A DNA stretch of 64,000 bases from Deltaproteobacteria bacterium (GCA_016219005.1 JACRCN010000001.1:52476-116475); one strand, 5' to 3'; counted from the first letter of the stretch, positions 25,401 to 36,270 are shown. Numbers and translations are program-made. The notes: generated by a model from the letters alone, not told the origin.

Positions 25401-25645
25401 TGATAATCCTGGACAGACATAGCTTGGGGGCCCGGTTGATCACGGCGTTACTGCTGATGTGGCTCTTTGTCACGGGCTGCAGCGGCATAACGCCCTACCA
25501 GCCCCGCAACAACCGGGAAGAGGGGCCGGAAAAAGGTGTCTTTACCGGGTCCAAGGGCGAGTTTGTTATCCTCGTACCGGACGAACCGGCAAAGGAAGAG
25601 GGCACCGCGAAGAAGACTTCGGAGAAAACGCCGAAGAGCGAATAG
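25400..25645 (+). CDS. Small lipoprotein coupled to the porin
   Basis: 81 residues. Signal peptide with basic start and hydrophobic core (ITALLLMWLFVTGC), lipobox VTGC with Cys27, then a charged, Lys/Glu-rich and probably disordered tail ending in KKTSEKTPKSE. Its ATG shares a base with the porin stop, so the two are translated together; a role in porin assembly or anchoring is a guess from this coupling. No family recognised. Confidence 0.6.
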   Translation: MIILDRHSLGARLITALLLMWLFVTGCSGITPYQPRNNREEGPEKGVFTGSKGEFVILVPDEPAKEEGTAKKTSEKTPKSE

Positions 25646-25808
25646 CCGCGGGGCGACGACAGGTTGCCCCCTCTTTCACCTCTCCGGATCCAGGGCCGCC
25701 CTCGCCTTTGGGACGCTATCCGTGATCTCCCGGCGGCGTCTCAGCGCGAGGACGGCTCCATAGGTCTGCCCGCCGAGGTCTGCCGCTCGGCCGAACGGGA
25801 TTCCCGAG

Positions 25809-26564
25809 ATGACGAATCGCTTCGCGAAGCAGTTGTGCACCGTGATCCTGGCGCCGGTGGCGGCCCTGTCGGCATGTGCGTGGGACGCTCCACACAGCCG
25901 TAGCACTGCATGGAGTGATTTTTCCGAAGCGCAGGTTGCCGTGAGCGCAACTGAATTCAGCGCGTGCATTCCGGTTCGCCAGAATTACGCCGATTCATGG
26001 CAAGCTGAGCAATATGCCCTTTTCCAAGTCGGGGGCCGGCAACTGGAAGTGGTGTATGCAAGGGCGAACCCGGCGATTACCGTGGCGCTTGACTACCCCA
26101 TGCCCATTGAAAAGATGGCTTCGACATGGGCCCTGAGTTCAGGGCAGAGGCTCGTCTGGGGGCCGCTGGAACGCATGGACCATCCGCTCGGGATCTTGTT
26201 TTTCCGCCCCTACGACCTCGGGGAGGCCCGAAGGCCCTGCTTCGGGTTCCTGGTCGAGTGGGATCAAATCTACGCCGACCCTCAGGGGAGGCCCGGCAAA
26301 GTCCTTTTCGGCTATTATTGCGGAGAGACGAGTGACGTGCTGGGATACGCCGAGATCCGTACGATCATCCGCGGAATCACCATCTGCGCCGATGCCGGCT
26401 GCCAAAACCCGGAGAACCGGAACGGCTCAACCCCTAGCTTGATGCAGCGGCCTGGAACCGCTGCCGCCGTTGCCGGCGGGCATCCGAAGACATCCGGGAA
26501 CCCAGGATTCCCTTTCAGGTTTGCGCGCTTTTACAAGGAAAACGGCAAGGGCCAGATCCGCTAA
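25809..26564 (+). CDS. Lipoprotein of unknown function
   Basis: 251 residues with a type II signal peptide (VILAPVAALSAC, Cys23). The mature part has VSATEFSACIPVRQNYADSW, a VALDYPMP segment, GILFFRPYDLGEARRPCFGFLVEWD and a Cys-containing GYYCGETSD stretch; beta-rich by appearance. The last 60 residues are low in recognisable structure. No family recognised. The 213 bases after it hold no convincing gene. Confidence 0.55.
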   Translation: MTNRFAKQLCTVILAPVAALSACAWDAPHSRSTAWSDFSEAQVAVSATEFSACIPVRQNYADSWQAEQYALFQVGGRQLEVVYARANPAITVALDYPMPIEKMASTWALSSGQRLVWGPLERMDHPLGILFFRPYDLGEARRPCFGFLVEWDQIYADPQGRPGKVLFGYYCGETSDVLGYAEIRTIIRGITICADAGCQNPENRNGSTPSLMQRPGTAAAVAGGHPKTSGNPGFPFRFARFYKENGKGQIR

Positions 26565-26777
26565 GCGTATTGCTGCCAAGCGCGAGCGATACCCGCATCC
26601 GCCTGATGGAACCTACCGGTGTCCGCGTGGCCAACCGTTTCCGCGATAGCGATGCCCAACCCGAACCCAGGAGCGGCACGCACCCTCATCGGGCTCTGCC
26701 AACAGCTGCCCTTTTCCACCCTGCCGGATTCCCCTGATTGCCGCGCGCCCCCACTCGACTGATCGCCCGAAAGAGCC

Positions 26778-29380
26778 TCATTGGAGGAAAGGCTCGATGA
26801 CCAGACGCTCGCCGTCCGTGGTGATGCGGATGGCCCCGTTGCGGTCGGTGCGGTAGATCCGCGCCCCGCGGGCCTCAAAGCGCTCGAGCGTCTGCGCGTG
26901 GGGGATCCCGGAACCCGGCCGGTCGGCGCAGGAAATGAGCACCGCCTGCGGCGCCACCGCGGCCGCGAACGCTTCGGAACTCGATGTCCGGCTGCCGTGG
27001 TGGGGTGCTACCAGCACCCGGCTCTTCAGCCGGTCGCCCGCCATGGCCACAAGTTCTTTTTCCGCCGGCTTCATGATGTCTCCCGGCAGCAGGATCGAAA
27101 CCTCCCCGAAGGAAAAGCGCGTGACGAGGCTGTTGTTGTTTTCATCGCGGCGCCAGCGCTCGGTCTCCCGGCGCGCGAGAAAGTCTGCGGGCGGATAGAG
27201 CACCTCCAGCCGCACGCCGTTGATGCTGGATTCCCGCGGAAGCTCGGCAAACCGCGGCCGGGTGACCCCGTGTTCGCTCACCGCCCGCATCAAGGCCTGA
27301 TAACCCAGGGTATGCCACGGTTCGCCATTCTCCCACAGCGCGCCGACGTTGAAATTCTCGGCAATGAAGACCAGCCCGTTCAGGTGATCGCTGTCGGGGT
27401 GGGTAAGAATGATGGTGTCGACCGTGGCGATTTTGTGGCGCCACAAAAACGGCGCCACGATGGCCGCCCCGACATCGAAGGCCGAGTTGTCGGCAAACCC
27501 GCCGCCGTCGACCAGCACCGTGCGACCACCGGGCAGATCAAGCAGTGCCGCACTCCCATGCCCGACATCGAGCAAGGTCATGCGCAGGTCTCGGTGCCAG
27601 AAGCGCTGGTAGAGCCAATACCCGGCATCCGCACACCCGGCCGCCAGGCAGAAAACGAGCAGGGCGGCAGCCGCCCGCGCACCCGGGGCGGCCAGCGCCC
27701 CGCCCTTCCGAAACGCATGCCGGATCCCTTGCGGCCGGGGCGGTCGCGACGGCGCACCGGCCGTGGCGACCGCGACGGCGGTGCCGCCCGGCGCCGCCTG
27801 CCCCCGCCAGAATTGGACGAGGCGGATGCCAGAGCCGGCCGAAGCATAGAACAACACCATCTCGAGGATCGAAGGGGACACCGTCTTCGCGGCGGCAAAC
27901 GGCAGATCGGACATCTGCTTCACGGCCGCGATCGATGCCGATAGCACGACCCCGCCCAGCTTGAAACACAGGATGGCGGCCGACTCGCTGATCGGCACCA
28001 GGAAAGCGCCGATCAGCCCCGTCAGGACCGCGACGTACCCCATGAGAGGGACGGCCACGCAATTCGCCAGTAGGCTGATGAACGACACCGTGTTGAAATA
28101 ATACAGAATCAGCGGCAAGGTCCCGGCGGTGGCGAAGACCGATACGAGAAAAAAAAGCTCCACGCTGCGCTTGAGGCGCGCGGCTGCTCCCGGCGCAACC
28201 GGCGGAGCGGTTTCCGGGTCCCGGCGCGGGATCTGGGCGAAGGCGTATAGAATCACGAACACGGCCGCAAACGAGAGCTGAAAAGAAACCGAATAGAGCG
28301 ATGGCGGGTTCACCAATAAAATCGCCAATGCGGCCACGGCCAGCGTGTTCATCAGGTCGTGCTCGCGCTCGACCAGGAAGGTGAGCAGAAACACCGCCAC
28401 CATGATGAGCGCCCGCTGGGTGGAGGGCGACATCCCGGCCAGCAGAGCATAGAGGCCCACCGGGACCAGGGTCAGCAGCGCGGCGCCCTTGCGCGCCCAG
28501 CCGGTCAGCAGGATCGGATGGATGAAGCCCAACAGCCAGCGGAAGACCACGAAGGCCGCCGAGGCGACGATTCCGAAGTTCATTCCGGATATGGCCAGGA
28601 CGTGAGTGGTTCCGGTGCGTCGGAAGGCCTGCTGCACGTCCGAGGGGATCTCCGCCTGATCGCCGATGACGAGCGCTTTCAGCACCGCGGCCTCCGGCAA
28701 CGGAACGGCGGCATCGACCCGGCGGGCCACGGCCGTCCGGGCGGCGTCGATCAAACGGGCCGGACCGCCGCCCGGCGGCTCCAGCCGCACCAGCTGCCCG
28801 GCGTCGGTGAAGGCGCTGCCCCACACGCCCTGCAGGTGCATGTGGCGGACGAGGTCGAACCCGCCCGGGTTGTTGAAATTGCGGATGGGCCGGATCCGAC
28901 TGCGGAAGGCGATGCGGTCGCCGTGGGCGACCCCGGCACCCGGCCCGGTCACCGTCACTCGCAGCAGGCCGGACACCCGGTGGGATTCAGAGCCGCTCGC
29001 CAGGCACTCGGCCATCATGACAAACCGGGTGCGGCTTTCGTATTCCGTGGGACGGCCATCCACCACACCGGTGATCTCCCAGGGCCCGGTGCCGAGAAAC
29101 CGGCTCACATGGTCGGGGGGAAAGCGTGGAATGCTGAAGGGCTGCAGAGAGAGGTAGCCCAGGGCGACGAAAAGAATCAGCGGGAAAAACGCGGCCGGCC
29201 GGCGGCGGGCGAGGCAGCGCGCGATCACGGCGATGCTGCCGCCAACGACGGCGAGCGCGATGGCCTTTCCTCCGGGCCATTCCGACCCGATAACAATTCC
29301 GGCCATCACGGACAGGGTCAGCGGAATTACCGGCCGGGCATAGGCAGATGCGGAAAGGAAGTGGGTTTTCAGCGTTGCCG

Positions 29381-29384
<4 letters not shown>
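26778..29384 (-). CDS. comEC: ComEC/Rec2-family DNA uptake protein
   Basis: 868 residues, the full three-part ComEC architecture. N-terminal membrane helices and a DUF4131-type OB region (about 1-200), a Competence membrane domain (about 230-510; includes [45 protein letters not shown]), and a C-terminal metallo-beta-lactamase-like domain ([13 protein letters not shown] near residue 610, [24 protein letters not shown]). Family members form the inner-membrane channel for single-stranded DNA in natural transformation. The motif HPDSDH suggests an active nuclease-type site. It overlaps the upstream murA gene by 4 bases, so the two are co-expressed. No other competence genes are in view. Confidence 0.9.
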
Positions 29385-30631
<1,247 letters not shown>

Positions 30632-30717
30632 TGGCGTGTCTGGGTGTCTCGGTTGTGGGGGATTCGAATATTTGGAGCCCTATCCTTTTGCCAGCACCTA
30701 TACATCGAAACACTCAA

Positions 30718-30762
30718 ATAAAAAAGCGCTCTTTCCACCCCCTTGAGGGTGGAGGGAGCGCT
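30718..30762 (-). terminator. Rho-independent terminator of the qrc operon
   Basis: Arms AGCGCTCTTTCCACCC (30725-30740) and GGGTGGAGGGAGCGCT (30747-30762) pair almost fully around CCTTGA. The U tract is on the minus strand (plus-strand A run at 30718-30725), so it ends leftward transcripts, 25 bases after the small gene that follows qrcD. Confidence 0.85.
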
Positions 30763-30786
30763 TGGAGGTCTTTTTCTCGGCACGGA

Positions 30787-30957
30787 TCAGTGATGCCCGT
30801 GCCCGTGGTCCCCGCCCTTGCCTTGGACCGTGTCGTAGACCGCCTTGATGATGCAGAAGGTCAGGCCCATTCCCAGAATGCCGAGCGCATACCACAAGCC
30901 GCCCATGAACACCATGTGCCCCATGTCCCAAACCCATTCAAAGCTGAACGGAAACAT
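30787..30957 (-). CDS. 56-residue membrane protein coupled to qrcD (candidate accessory Qrc subunit)
   Basis: A short gene. It encodes 56 residues: an aromatic N-terminus (MFPFSFEWVWDMGHMVFMGG), one hydrophobic helix (LWYALGILGMGLTFCIIKAV) and a Gly/His tail ending GGDHGHGHH. Its ATG shares a base with the qrcD TGA (TGATG), and the operon terminator follows 25 bases later, so it is the last gene of the qrc operon. The His-rich tail could bind metal or haem. The published Qrc complex has four subunits; I do not recognise this one. Its position makes it a candidate fifth component or assembly factor. Confidence 0.75.
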   Translation of the reverse strand: MFPFSFEWVWDMGHMVFMGGLWYALGILGMGLTFCIIKAVYDTVQGKGGDHGHGHH

Positions 30958-32210
30958 CACTTGCCTCCCTCGATCGGATTCAGTTCCTGCTCCTGCGGAA
31001 AAACAGGCAGGTAGCGGTACGAGAGCGATATCAGGATGATGCCGTAGGCGACGGGCAGGATGGTCGTCGCGATCTCCTGCCAGCTCGGCATGTAGCCAAA
31101 CCAGCCCTCAAACGGCAGCACCGGCACGGCCTGAACCTGCAGCACCATCACCCACCGGTTCAGGCAGGCGCCGATGACCGCAAGCGTCACCGCGATGAAG
31201 CGCATGCTCGGGTTGCTCCGGATGCCGGGGGCGACCAGCATGACGGCCGGCAGCACGCCGCATACCCCGACCTCGGCGATGAGGATCCACAGGCCGTAAG
31301 CCGACCCCGGGTTGTTCGAGTAGAAATCCATCAGCGTGAGGCCCATGGCCGGAGCCGTCACCGCCGCCCAATAGACGGTGTCGATGATCTTGGCGACGAT
31401 GTAGGTCAACAGCATCCAGCCGGCGATCTTGGCGAGCAGTTCGACCACGCTGTCCTTCACGAGCTTTTTGCAGGTGGCCATCTCCGTGATCCGCGTGATG
31501 AAGAGGGTGAAGCAGGGGCCGCAGGCCGCCGCCGACCACGTGTACAGAAAGAAGGTCCACGGCCAGACCAGCAGACCCGTGCGAAAGCCGAAGGGCCGGC
31601 CGTAGAGCACGCCCGACACCCCGCCCAGCGAGCCTTGGTGGAAAAACGAAAGAAACGCGCCCGTAGCGGCAAACAGCGCCATGATCCCGTGCATGTTGTG
31701 GGTGAGGTTGTGGAAGAAAGGCAGCCGGTCGATCTGGCGGTTTTCCAGGACCAGCGGCACATACTCGATCGTGAGGACGCCGAAGTAGCAGGTAAGGCAG
31801 AAGGCCACCTCGGTGAGCATCGAGTGCACGTTGGCGTGCCAGAAGATGAACCAGGCCCGCAGCGGCTGGCCGACGTCGATCGCGAGGATCAGCAGGGCCG
31901 AGCTGTAACAGATGAACCCGATGAGCACCGCGTAGTTGATGATGTGTTTGAGCTCGTCCTTGCCGAAGATGTAGCGCAGCAGTCCGGTGAAGAAGGCCCC
32001 GCCGCCCAGGGCGATCACGGCCAGGTCCGCCCAGATCCAGAGGGCAAACCCGTAGGCGTTGTTCATGTTGGTCTGGTTGAGACCCCTGAAATAGCAGAGC
32101 AGCATCGCCCACACGCCCCACAGCAGCACGGCGCCGACGACGGCGATCCACAGGGCGAACTGCCCGATCGAGCAGCGTTTCACCCCCTTGGGAATCAATG
32201 CAGAATCCAT
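30957..32210 (-). CDS. qrcD: Menaquinone reductase subunit QrcD (NrfD-type membrane subunit)
   Basis: A 417-residue integral membrane protein of the NrfD/PsrC family with about ten helices, the quinone-reacting subunit of the Qrc complex. Visible segments include IAVVGAVLLWGVWAMLLCYF, FALWIWADLAVIALGGGAFF, LIGFICYSSALLILAIDVGQPLRAWFIF (quinone-site region of the family), HANVHSMLTEVAFCLTCYF and TYIVAKIIDTVYWAAVTAP. It ends with a charged tail (ELNPIEGGK). It is encoded downstream of qrcC and is translationally coupled to the 56-residue gene. It takes electrons from periplasmic cytochrome c3 via the other subunits to menaquinone. Confidence 0.9.
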   Translation of the reverse strand: MDSALIPKGVKRCSIGQFALWIAVVGAVLLWGVWAMLLCYFRGLNQTNMNNAYGFALWIWADLAVIALGGGAFFTGLLRYIFGKDELKHIINYAVLIGFICYSSALLILAIDVGQPLRAWFIFWHANVHSMLTEVAFCLTCYFGVLTIEYVPLVLENRQIDRLPFFHNLTHNMHGIMALFAATGAFLSFFHQGSLGGVSGVLYGRPFGFRTGLLVWPWTFFLYTWSAAACGPCFTLFITRITEMATCKKLVKDSVVELLAKIAGWMLLTYIVAKIIDTVYWAAVTAPAMGLTLMDFYSNNPGSAYGLWILIAEVGVCGVLPAVMLVAPGIRSNPSMRFIAVTLAVIGACLNRWVMVLQVQAVPVLPFEGWFGYMPSWQEIATTILPVAYGIILISLSYRYLPVFPQEQELNPIEGGK

Positions 32211-32262
32211 ATCTCCTACCTCGTTCCAGGTTTAGGTTGTGCGCGCGTGCGGATGTTCCGCC

Positions 32263-33072
32263 TCACGCTTTTGGGGTCTGCTCGGTGCGTTGCACCTGGT
32301 TGTCACCGGCCTTCCGCACCCATTCCTTGCTCGACAGGTAGTACACCTTCGGGTTGGTGCCCAGCCGCTCCAGCAACCGGAAGGCCTTCGGGTTGCGCGG
32401 CCGCCCGCCATGGGTACTGTCCGGCTGGGCGATCTTGTGAACCGCATGCGTGGGATTGTTCAGGTCGCCGAAGAGGATGGCTCCCGCCGGGCAGGCCTGG
32501 GCGCAGGCGGTCTGGTATTCACCTTCCTCCAGCTCGCGGCGGCCGTCCAGATAGGCCTTGTCCGTGGCCAACTGGTAGCGGTGAAAGCAGAAGCCGCACT
32601 TCTCGACGACGCCGCGCATGCGCACGGAGACGTTGGGGTTGAGCATCCGCTCCATGCCGTCCGGCCAGATCGGGTCCCACCAGTTGAACTGGCGCACATG
32701 GTAGGGGCAGGCGGCCATGCAGTAGCGGCAGCCGAAGCAGCGGGTTGGGATCTGGCTGACGATGCCCGTGCGCATGTCGTAATCGGTGGCGGTGGCGGGG
32801 CAGACCGAGACACAAGGCGAATGCCCCGCATGCCCCTCGCACTGCTGGCAGGGCCGCGGCAGGTAGCACTCCTCGACCTGCGGGAAGGGCTTGCCGTTGC
32901 CCAGCCGGTAAACGCGCATCCAGGAAACACTCAACAGCTTGTCCGTGTCGTCCTCGCGAAACGGCACGTTGTTTTCGGCCATGCAGGCTACCATGCAGGC
33001 GCCGCAGCCCGTGCACTTGTCCAGGTCGATCACCATCCCATACTTCTTAGTGTTGCCGTTTTGCTGATCCAT
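32263..33072 (-). CDS. qrcC: Menaquinone reductase subunit QrcC (4 x [4Fe-4S])
   Basis: 269 residues of the NrfC/PsrB family with four cubane-cluster Cys groups: CTGCGACMVAC near residue 20, CQQCEGHAGHSPCVSVCP near residue 76, CFGCRYCMAACP near residue 112, and KCGFCFHR with CAQACPAG further on. Cluster pairing follows the dicluster-ferredoxin duplication. It relays electrons from QrcB/QrcA to the QrcD membrane subunit. No signal peptide is visible, so it should be exported with the Tat-targeted QrcB. The cysteine count is complete for the family. Confidence 0.92.
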   Translation of the reverse strand: MDQQNGNTKKYGMVIDLDKCTGCGACMVACMAENNVPFREDDTDKLLSVSWMRVYRLGNGKPFPQVEECYLPRPCQQCEGHAGHSPCVSVCPATATDYDMRTGIVSQIPTRCFGCRYCMAACPYHVRQFNWWDPIWPDGMERMLNPNVSVRMRGVVEKCGFCFHRYQLATDKAYLDGRRELEEGEYQTACAQACPAGAILFGDLNNPTHAVHKIAQPDSTHGGRPRNPKAFRLLERLGTNPKVYYLSSKEWVRKAGDNQVQRTEQTPKA

Positions 33073-33130
33073 TCGAACACCTTCTGATTGGCAAGTTGAT
33101 CAGGTCTATCGTCTCACGCAGCAAACTCCG

Positions 33131-35332
33131 CTAAGCTCTCGTCAGGTTGGCCCGGATGCCCCAGCCGGCCTCGAAACCGGAACCGGGGTCTTCCACCGGG
33201 CTGATGAGCGCGTTGGTGTTGACCCCTTTGCCCGCCAGATACTTGTCGTAGGCGGTGTGCCCCAGCCCGCGCGGCAGGGCGACCAGCCCGGGCATGATAC
33301 CGTCGAACAGGTGCACCTTGACCCGGGCGCTGCCCTTGGGAGTGCTCAGCACAGCGGCACTGCCTTCGGAAAGCCCCAGGTCCTTGGCCGTGGCCGGGTT
33401 GACATCCACCAGGGCCGTATTCTGCTGCAGGACGGTCTCCTCGAGGGCTTTCACCAGAAACGGCGGTGAGCCGATGGGGCCGCTGGCGAGCCGCATGGTG
33501 TCGTAAGGGATCAGGGTGAGCGGGAAGGACTTCTCGTCGCCGGGGGCGCGTTGGGCCGCATAGGCCGGCAGCTTGGCGAGCGCGGGGTTATTGAACTCGA
33601 ACTTCTGGCTGGGGGTCTCGAATTCGCCCGGCTTGAATTTGGCGTCCACCACATACCCGTTCTTGACCAGGGTGTCCCACGCATTGCCGAGGGTCTGCTT
33701 GAGGCAGGCCTCGTAGCTCTCCCATCCGAAGGCCTCCGCCACGGGGCCGCCCATGGCCTTGGCCAGCGCGATGACCATGTCGCCCACGTATTTGGTTTTG
33801 AAGGCCGGCTTGACCGCCGGCTTGGACAAACCGAGGATCGGCTTCGGGAACCCCAAGGCCGCCGGCACGTCCTCGTAGCGTTCAAGATGAGCGTGGCTGG
33901 GCAGGATGTAGTGGGCCATGGCGGCGGTCTCGTCCATGTAGGAGGACAGGCTCACGATCAGCGGGACCTTGGAGAAGGCCTTGGCGACGGCCTGGGTGTC
34001 CGCCAGGCTGTAGACCGGGTTGGCGCCGCTTACGAACAGCGCTTGCACCGGCGCCGAGGCCCCTGCGGTCTGCGCCTCCGGCAGCCGGTTCAGCAGGTAG
34101 CGGGCCAGCGGAAAGCCATCCCTCCCGGCGCCGTCCAGCCGCGGCTGCTGCACGCCCCGCGAGGCCACGGCATCCATCTCCGGCTCCGGCCAGTCGATGT
34201 ATTCGGGCTCCGGCACGGCGATGACGCCGCCCGGCTGGTTGATGCTGCCGGTCAGGGCGTTCAGGCAGTGGACCGCCAGGACTTCCTGCAGCCCGCCGGG
34301 GATCCGGCCGCTGCCTCGGCCGCAGACCGCCAGCGGCTTCTTGGCGCCGGCGAAGGCTTTGGCCAGATCGACGATGGTCTTGGCCTCGATGCCGGTCAGC
34401 CTGGAGACCGCCTCCGGCGCGTAGCTTGCGCCCGCGATCTGTTTGAGCGCATCGAACCCGGTGCTGCGGCTGTCGATGAAATTCTTCCGATAGAGGCCCT
34501 CCGCGATGATCACGTGCACTAGTCCCAATGCGAGAGCGCCTTCCGTGCCGGGCTTGATCGGGACCCACTGGTCGGCCTTGGCAGCGGTCTTGGACAGCCG
34601 CGGTTCGACCTGGCTTATGCGGCCGCCGTTCTGCCGCATGGCGTTGCGGGCCCGGAACATATAGGCCGGAGAGCCCCAGCCCTCGATCAGTCCACTGCTG
34701 AAGCTCAGCACGAAATCAGCCTGGGCCACGTCGAAACCGGCCATGGCGCGCTGGCCCTGGGTGAGGTAGAGGGCGGTCTCGTAGGCATCCTGGATGGAAG
34801 GGGTACGGAAGTAGTTCGGGGAGCCGTAGACCGTGAGGAACCGCTTGCAAAGCTCGGCTGTGGTGCCGCGGTCGGACTCGGAGATCCAGGCCACCGACTG
34901 GGGCTGCCCCTTGGCGCGCAGGTCCGCGAGCTTGGCGGCGATCTCCTTGATGGCATCGGCCCAGGAAATCTCCCGCCAGGCGCCGTCGACCTTCTTCAGC
35001 GGCCCGCGCACGCGGGTCGGCGCATAGAGCAGCTGGGCCGCAGCGAGACCCAGAATGCAGAGCCCGCCGTCGTTGACCGGGTGCCCCTTCAGGCCTTCGA
35101 CCTTGACCGCCCGCTCGTCGACCTTGCGCACGCTGATGCCGCACCCGCCGGGACACAACGTGCAGGTGGACGTGACGAAGCTCGTCTCGCCCGCCGGCGG
35201 AACCGGCGTCCACGGCCAGTTCTGGCTCCAGATGGAGAGGTCATCGGTGATCTTCCAGGGCAGCGGGGAGAGCGCCGTCCCGGCCGCGCCGCCGACGATG
35301 AATGACAGAAAACATCTTCGGTCGATTTTCAT
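33131..35332 (-). CDS. qrcB: Menaquinone reductase subunit QrcB (molybdopterin-oxidoreductase-like)
   Basis: 733 residues with a twin-arginine signal (DRRCFLSFIVGG at the start), then a molybdopterin-oxidoreductase fold. The N-terminal [4Fe-4S] site is CTLCPGGC near residue 57 with the fourth Cys in GGLCILG. Further landmarks are a WAWxD-like ISWADAIKEI helix, SGLIEGWGSPAYMFRARNAMRQNGG, FVSGANPVYSLADTQA and a C-terminal dinucleotide-binding-like domain starting near FPLTLIPYDTMRL. By knowledge of the family, QrcB does not hold molybdenum. It is located in the periplasm and gets electrons from QrcA. Confidence 0.91.
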   Translation of the reverse strand: MKIDRRCFLSFIVGGAAGTALSPLPWKITDDLSIWSQNWPWTPVPPAGETSFVTSTCTLCPGGCGISVRKVDERAVKVEGLKGHPVNDGGLCILGLAAAQLLYAPTRVRGPLKKVDGAWREISWADAIKEIAAKLADLRAKGQPQSVAWISESDRGTTAELCKRFLTVYGSPNYFRTPSIQDAYETALYLTQGQRAMAGFDVAQADFVLSFSSGLIEGWGSPAYMFRARNAMRQNGGRISQVEPRLSKTAAKADQWVPIKPGTEGALALGLVHVIIAEGLYRKNFIDSRSTGFDALKQIAGASYAPEAVSRLTGIEAKTIVDLAKAFAGAKKPLAVCGRGSGRIPGGLQEVLAVHCLNALTGSINQPGGVIAVPEPEYIDWPEPEMDAVASRGVQQPRLDGAGRDGFPLARYLLNRLPEAQTAGASAPVQALFVSGANPVYSLADTQAVAKAFSKVPLIVSLSSYMDETAAMAHYILPSHAHLERYEDVPAALGFPKPILGLSKPAVKPAFKTKYVGDMVIALAKAMGGPVAEAFGWESYEACLKQTLGNAWDTLVKNGYVVDAKFKPGEFETPSQKFEFNNPALAKLPAYAAQRAPGDEKSFPLTLIPYDTMRLASGPIGSPPFLVKALEETVLQQNTALVDVNPATAKDLGLSEGSAAVLSTPKGSARVKVHLFDGIMPGLVALPRGLGHTAYDKYLAGKGVNTNALISPVEDPGSGFEAGWGIRANLTRA

Positions 35333-35404
35333 CTATTCTTCCCCTCGTGCATCCAACAGGTTGAATACGAAAGCGAATGCAACACGGCCGGCCCACAGGG
35401 CCGG

Positions 35405-36076
35405 CTACTTGTGGCAGACGAAACAGCCGTCCTTCTGGGTTTGAACACTGCCGGGGTTCACATGGGCCCCGGCGTGGCATTCCGCGCAGTCGTCCATCTT
35501 CATGCGGTCCCAGGACTTGCGCTTGACTCCGAGCATGTTCTCGCCCCAGATGTCGCGGCTGTAGCCCGTGATCCGGTTCGCCTGGTAAACCTTGAGGCTC
35601 GTGGATTCGCCGATGGGGCCGTGGCAGGTCACGCAGTCCATCTTGGCCATCTTGACGTGGGCGGCGTGGGAGAAGAACACGCAGGCCGGCTGCCGGGAGT
35701 AGACCAGCCAAGGGACCTCCCGTTCTTTCTTCACGTATTCCTCCACGAACTTGACTTCCTCTGGGTCCTCGCCGTTGGGCTCCTCGTGGCATTGAATGCA
35801 CTGCGCCAGTTGGGGCACTCCGGAGTAAGTGCCGTCTGGGCGGAAGAAATGGCAGCTTTCGCACCCGTCGCTGACAAGTTCCATGTGCTTGTCGTGGTTG
35901 AAGTCGACCGGCTGTCGCTTCTTGGAGTAGAGCAGTTGCGGGAACAGGACCCATCCCACCAGGAGGCTGCCGACCAGCCCCAAAATAAAAAAGAGGATGA
36001 CGGCCCCTCCGGCCCCCTCCTCCTTTTCACCATGCCCCGACGCCGCTGATGTGACGTTCACTTGCGGTTTCTCCAT
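35405..36076 (-). CDS. qrcA: Menaquinone reductase subunit QrcA (multihaem cytochrome c)
   Basis: 223 residues with an N-terminal uncleaved membrane anchor (AVILFFILGLVGSLLVGWVLF) and a periplasmic domain. I count five CXXCH haem sites: CESCH, CIQCH, CVTCH, CAECH and the terminal CFVCH. A further Cys occurs in ACVFFSHAAH, without a second Cys. The characterised Desulfovibrio QrcA is described as a hexahaem cytochrome, so one site here is either non-canonical or lost. The start is the ATG at 36076 with GAAGGAG five bases upstream. First gene of the leftward qrcABCD operon; electron entry from periplasmic cytochrome c3. System II cytochrome c assembly genes lie just upstream. Confidence 0.9.
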   Translation of the reverse strand: MEKPQVNVTSAASGHGEKEEGAGGAVILFFILGLVGSLLVGWVLFPQLLYSKKRQPVDFNHDKHMELVSDGCESCHFFRPDGTYSGVPQLAQCIQCHEEPNGEDPEEVKFVEEYVKKEREVPWLVYSRQPACVFFSHAAHVKMAKMDCVTCHGPIGESTSLKVYQANRITGYSRDIWGENMLGVKRKSWDRMKMDDCAECHAGAHVNPGSVQTQKDGCFVCHK

Positions 36077-36178
36077 GGAAACTCCTTCAGGCTGAAGGTT
36101 TTGAGGTCGCCTTAACGTACACATCCACCGGTCCGTGCGTGCACGGATCCGTACCCCACGCGCGTCCGGCGGCTGTTG

Positions 36179-36217
36179 AATGTGATCGATTGTGTTATGA
36201 AATGTGATCGATTCTGT
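36179..36217. promoter_or_regulatory. Candidate operator: two 17-base direct repeats upstream of qrcA
   Basis: AATGTGATCGATTGTGT (36179-36195) and AATGTGATCGATTCTGT (36201-36217) differ by one base and start 22 bases apart, two helical turns. They lie in the 194-base gap between ccsA and qrcA, about 100-140 bases upstream of the qrcA start. Each contains TGTGA, the half-site of CRP/FNR-type regulators, and a central ATCGAT. No full known consensus (such as TTGACC-type HcpR or Rex sites) is matched, so the factor is unknown. Confidence 0.55.
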
Positions 36218-36270
36218 ACATTATCGCTTCCGAGCTTGTCAAGGGGAAATAGGGGCGGCGGAAGCCGCCC

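Noticed and set aside
26565..26777. Possible histidine-kinase ATPase relic on the minus strand (GFGLGIAIAE)
   Set aside because: Only one short motif resembles a G2 box. No N or G1 box in order and no stable homology in the rest, so it is not listed.
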